The translations under genes were made by a program, and so were the position numbers. The notes under the pieces were generated by a model, which searched no databases, was not told the origin of the DNA, and was given only the letters and a program-made list of their open reading frames with translations. Source: an uncultured Chloroflexota bacterium (GTDB lineage: Bacteria > Chloroflexota > Dehalococcoidia > Lucifugimonadales > CAJWER01). From it: a DNA stretch of 7,818 nt. The stretch covers positions 1-7,818 of the forward strand of contig CAJWER010000135.1 in the NCBI GenBank assembly GCA_913030785.1, given 5' to 3'. Numbering within the stretch: the first letter of the stretch is position 1; each line of letters begins with the position of its first letter. Below are positions 5,374 to 7,818 of the stretch, in pieces.

Positions 5374-6197
5374 GTGAACCCAGCGCCCATGGTATTGATG
5401 GATATGTGGGTGGCGCCAAGATCGGTCCATTTGTGGACCTCGTCCGCCCAGTCGTCCGGGTCGCCATGGCGGGCTGAGACCCATGTCTCGATACCGATAT
5501 CGTCCAGATCGCGTCCCTCTTTGATGCCGTATTCGCGAATACGGCTGATTGTGTCCGAGGCACGGCCGTCTGCCCGGGACATATTGCTTATCCAACCATC
5601 ACCTATCCGGGCAACGCGCCTGAGTACTCGGTCATCGGAGCCGCCGAACCATATCGGAATCGGCTGTTGAACCGGCCGAGGGTTGATCCCCGCGTCTGTG
5701 ATCTTGTGCCAGCGATTATTGAGGGTAACCAGGTCGTTGGTCCATAGAGCTCTCATTACCTCAATCTGCTCTTCGGAACGCAGGCCGCGGTTACTGAAGT
5801 CTTCGCCGAGGCCTTCGTATTCCATCGCGTTCCAGCCGGTGCCGATGCCGAGACGGAGACGCCCTCCGGACAGTACGTCGACCTCCGCGGCTTGCTTGGC
5901 CACGAGCGCCGTCTGCCTTTGCGGCAAGATTAGTATGCCGGTTGTGAGGCCGATCGTCCGGGTAACAGCTGCCAGGTAGCCGAACAGGACGAAGGGTTCA
6001 TGAAAGGAGTCGGTGTGCCTGTATGCGCCGCCCCAGCCCAGTCGGCTGCCCGCGTTCGCTCCAAGGACGTGGTCGAATGCCAGAAGATAGTCGAAGCCGA
6101 TAGACTCGGCTGCCTGCGCATAGTCCCGGATTGCGATGGGGTCTGTACCTATCTCGGTCTGGGGAAATATCACCCCCAATTTGACAGCGGCGCTCAC
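5310..6197 (-). CDS. LLM-class (luciferase-like), probably F420-dependent oxidoreductase
   Basis: The 295-residue product has the bacterial luciferase-like TIM-barrel signature: LGVIFPQTEIGTDPIAIRDY (7-26), AAESIGFDYLLAFDHVLG (29-46), VTRTIGLTTGILILPQR (78-94), KQAAEVDVLSGGRLRLGIGT (101-120) with GWNAMEYEGLG (121-131), and PIPIWFGGSDDRVLRRVARI (179-198) with GDGWI (199-203). FDH at 41-43 and the GIGTGWNAMEYEALG-like stretch are typical of F420-using LLM enzymes (Rv2161c-like), but the cofactor and substrate cannot be read from sequence. The start is GTG with GGAGG 4 nt upstream and a TATAAT box further up. The last few residues, after about DFA, come from relic sequence read in another frame, so the native tail seems to have been replaced; core motifs are intact. 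The gene precedes the gcv operon on the same strand, with no known functional link. Confidence 0.9.
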   Translation of the reverse strand: MSAAVKLGVIFPQTEIGTDPIAIRDYAQAAESIGFDYLLAFDHVLGANAGSRLGWGGAYRHTDSFHEPFVLFGYLAAVTRTIGLTTGILILPQRQTALVAKQAAEVDVLSGGRLRLGIGTGWNAMEYEGLGEDFSNRGLRSEEQIEVMRALWTNDLVTLNNRWHKITDAGINPRPVQQPIPIWFGGSDDRVLRRVARIGDGWISNMSRADGRASDTISRIREYGIKEGRDLDDIGIETWVSARHGDPDDWADEVHKWTDLGATHISINTMGAGFTSVQQHISAIRDFANYQGLGA

Positions 6198-6234
6198 TCG
6201 GCCTCCACGAATAACAGACTTAGCTACGATCTAT

Positions 6235-6257
6235 ATTATACGCCAGCCATGCTGGCG
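6235..6257 (-). promoter_or_regulatory. Candidate promoter -10 box (TATAAT) abutting a 17-bp palindrome, upstream of the LLM gene
   Basis: On the minus strand CGCCAGCATGGCTGGCG (6257-6241; 7-bp arms, 3-nt centre) runs directly into TATAAT (6240-6235). The -10 box is perfect and about 37 nt before the LLM GTG, but no -35 resembling TTGACA lies at the usual spacing. The palindrome fills the spacer and could be an operator, or, as a GC-rich stem followed by an AU-rich tract, a terminator for the NYN gene. The rest of the 196-nt gap (6198-6393) shows nothing else I recognise. Confidence 0.45.
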
Positions 6258-6393
6258 GCGCTGCCCGTGCCTGGATGGGTACGGGGTGGAGCACGTCAAG
6301 TGGGCGAGATTCAAGGAGATACTGTCGGACGCCTGGCAGATGGGACAAGCCCTTGGTAATCACCGGCCCCGCCCGACTAAGCGTGCGCAGCAC

Positions 6394-7044
6394 CTAGTCG
6401 TCGTTGCGTCGTCGACCGAAGCGCCAGCCACGTTTCCCGCTGCGGGCCCCTTGCGTCTGCTCTTCGGCTTGCTGGGAGGCTCCGTCTTGTGAGTTCTGAC
6501 GGCGTCTGGACCAGATGTCGGTGAAGTAGTCGGGGGTGAACACCTCGCGGTCGTCGGCAACGGAGGAAAGCTCTGGCGACAGGTTGGATGTAAACGCCGC
6601 GACGATGACCTGCTTGCCCGTGTCCTTCACCGCCTGGACAGCGTATGCAAAGTCGCCGTCACCGCTCACCAGAGTTGCGACGTCGTAGCGGTCTTCCCAG
6701 GCCAGCCTCAGCATGTCAGTGGAGATCATGATGTCCACGCCCTTTTCTACCGCTGTGTCGCCCCGCATCTTCGACCTGCCGAGCCGCACCTCGAGGTAGG
6801 GTGTGTTGTCCAGTGCAGTCAGGAATTTTTGCTGATCCTGGTAGGCCTGGGGGTTCCGATTCTGGTCGCGAAGGACGTTGTAATAGTAGACCCGGAGCAG
6901 GGTCCGGTCTCTGGAAAGCTTCTGGGCGAAGGCGCGGAAGTCCACGTCGAACCGTCCGCAATTCTCCTCCAGGCTGTGGTACAGATTGCTGCCGTCGATG
7001 AATATTGCAAGCCGCGATGGCGGCTGCCGGTGCTGGTTTGTCAT
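6394..7044 (-). CDS. NYN domain protein (LabA/DUF88-like PIN-fold)
   Basis: From the ATG at 7044 the protein has 216 residues. RLAIFIDGSNLYHSL (residues 11-25) gives the first acidic residue of a NYN/PIN-like fold. EKGVDIMISTDML (100-112) and TLVSGDGDFAYAVQAVKDTG (124-143) supply the remaining conserved aspartates. This arrangement is typical of LabA/DUF88 proteins, a family of predicted metal-dependent ribonucleases whose substrates are mostly unknown. The last 35 residues, after DIWSRRR, are a low-complexity Gln/Arg/Gly-rich basic tail that may bind nucleic acid (inference). GGGAG lies 11 nt before this ATG. A GTG at 7074 in the same frame would add 10 residues and overlap the aminotransferase by 14 nt; I prefer the ATG. 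The stop is TAG. The 16-nt gap to the upstream aminotransferase suggests co-transcription. Confidence 0.85.
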   Translation of the reverse strand: MTNQHRQPPSRLAIFIDGSNLYHSLEENCGRFDVDFRAFAQKLSRDRTLLRVYYYNVLRDQNRNPQAYQDQQKFLTALDNTPYLEVRLGRSKMRGDTAVEKGVDIMISTDMLRLAWEDRYDVATLVSGDGDFAYAVQAVKDTGKQVIVAAFTSNLSPELSSVADDREVFTPDYFTDIWSRRRQNSQDGASQQAEEQTQGARSGKRGWRFGRRRNDD

Positions 7045-7060
7045 CGCTGTTGATTCTCCC

Positions 7061-7818
7061 TCAGGCCTTTCCACCTATTCCGAGCTCGCCCTCCAACTCC
7101 CACAGTGAGAGGTCAATGCCGTGCATTATCTCGTCGATCTCGGCTTTCGTGACCGAGAGCGGCGGTCCGATGTTCATCGTGCTGTTACTCGCGCCTAGCA
7201 AGAGGCCGTGACTCTTGAACTTCTCGGTTAGCCTGTTTGCGACGTCCAATTCTTCTGTAAAAGGCTTTCTGGTCTTGCGGTCGCTGACCAGCTCGACTCC
7301 CAAGAGCAGACCGATGCCTCGGGCATAGCCGACAGACATGTGGTCGACAATCAACCCTTCCAGTTGCTCCTTGAAGTAGGCACCCATGGTAGCCGAGTTG
7401 TCGACGAGCCCCTCGCGCTCGATTATCTCGATGTTTTTGAGTGCTGCGGCGGAGCAGACTGGATGGCCGGTGGCTGTAAATACGTGTCTCAGCTGGTTGC
7501 CCGGACCCACGAACACGTCGGCGACTTCGTCTGTCGTGATCGTGGCGCCGAAGGGGAGGTAGCTGCTGATGATGCCCTTGGCGACGGTGAGGATGTCGGG
7601 AACGACTCCTGAGTGCTCGATGGCGAACATCTTGCCGGTGCGGCCGAAACCGGTGATCACCTCATCGGCGACCAGGAGGACGCCGTGCCGGTCGCAGATG
7701 TCCCTGAGCATCGGCCAGTAGTCGTCGCCGGGTATGATGCAGCCTCGGGCGGTGACGGGCTCAGCGATGACCGCCGATATGGTGGCGGGATCGTTGTCGA
7801 TGATGAGCTGCTCGATGG
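7061..7818 (-). CDS. Class III PLP-dependent aminotransferase, C-terminal part (start outside the window)
   Basis: The visible 251 codons continue in one frame from the window edge to TGA at 7063-7061. The fragment opens with IEQLIIDNDPATISAVIAEP, then VTARGCIIPGDDYWPML, the standard core of class III (omega) aminotransferases. VLLVADEVITGFGRTGKMFA supplies the PLP-ring aspartate (residue 51 of the fragment) and ILTVAKGIISSYLPFGA the Schiff-base lysine (residue 80). RHVFTATGHPVCSAAAL is the conserved motif after the lysine. The enzyme should be cytoplasmic and move an amino group between an amine or amino acid and a keto acid. Members act on beta-alanine, taurine, putrescine, GABA and others, and the sequence here does not let me choose. 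About 190-200 N-terminal residues are missing. Confidence 0.93.
   Translation of the reverse strand, partial: IEQLIIDNDPATISAVIAEPVTARGCIIPGDDYWPMLRDICDRHGVLLVADEVITGFGRTGKMFAIEHSGVVPDILTVAKGIISSYLPFGATITTDEVADVFVGPGNQLRHVFTATGHPVCSAAALKNIEIIEREGLVDNSATMGAYFKEQLEGLIVDHMSVGYARGIGLLLGVELVSDRKTRKPFTEELDVANRLTEKFKSHGLLLGASNSTMNIGPPLSVTKAEIDEIMHGIDLSLWELEGELGIGGKA

Noticed and set aside
6280..6360. Plus-strand stretch reading VEHVKWARFKEILSDAWQMG
   Set aside because: It looks protein-like but is short, has no own start or ribosome site and no family I can name, so a relic gene end cannot be supported.
7045..7074. NYN protein starting at GTG 7074
   Set aside because: It would overlap the aminotransferase by 14 nt and adds a non-conserved extension. 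The ATG at 7044 has GGGAG upstream. It remains possible.

Overview
All recognisable genes in this window lie on the minus strand. Reading in the direction of transcription (high to low coordinates) they are: the C-terminal two thirds of a class III aminotransferase, a NYN-domain (LabA/DUF88-like) protein, a luciferase-like (LLM-class, probably F420-dependent) oxidoreductase followed by the relic 3' end of a paralogue, a complete glycine cleavage operon (gcvT-gcvH-gcvPA-gcvPB), an AhpE-type peroxiredoxin, and the N-terminus of a TrmI-type tRNA m1A58 methyltransferase. The split P-protein, the LLM oxidoreductase, TrmI, the AhpE-type peroxiredoxin and the fairly GC-rich codon use together suggest an environmental Chloroflexota bacterium (Dehalococcoidia/SAR202-like), with Actinobacteria as the alternative. 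This placement is inference from gene content only.

The most interesting locus is the peroxiredoxin at 770-261. Its reading frame is intact from a strong Shine-Dalgarno and ATG to a TAA stop (169 residues) except for one in-frame TGA at codon 45. That is exactly where AhpE-family enzymes carry the peroxidatic cysteine (F-T-x-x-C-T becomes F-T-D-N-UGA-T). A 6-bp stem with an 8-nt loop begins 8 nt after the UGA, with a G as second loop base 16 nt downstream, as expected for a bacterial SECIS element. The simplest reading is a selenocysteine peroxiredoxin that a standard gene caller would split or truncate. UGA is an ordinary stop for gcvPA, gcvT and the aminotransferase here, so genome-wide recoding is not the explanation.

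The gcv block is tightly packed: gcvT/gcvH and gcvPA/gcvPB each overlap by 4 nt. The gcvH/gcvPA junction is a perfect 7-bp hairpin whose 3-nt loop is the gcvH stop codon, suggesting translational coupling. The four proteins form the T, H and two-subunit P components of glycine decarboxylation; the L-protein (dihydrolipoamide dehydrogenase) is not in the window.

Upstream, the LLM gene has a perfect TATAAT box in its leader next to a 17-bp palindrome. Its 3' end runs into an 85-bp relic of a second LLM gene in a shifted frame, a scar of tandem duplication and deletion. The gap between gcvPB and the peroxiredoxin holds a degenerate inverted repeat. No RNA genes, CRISPR arrays or insertion sequences were seen.
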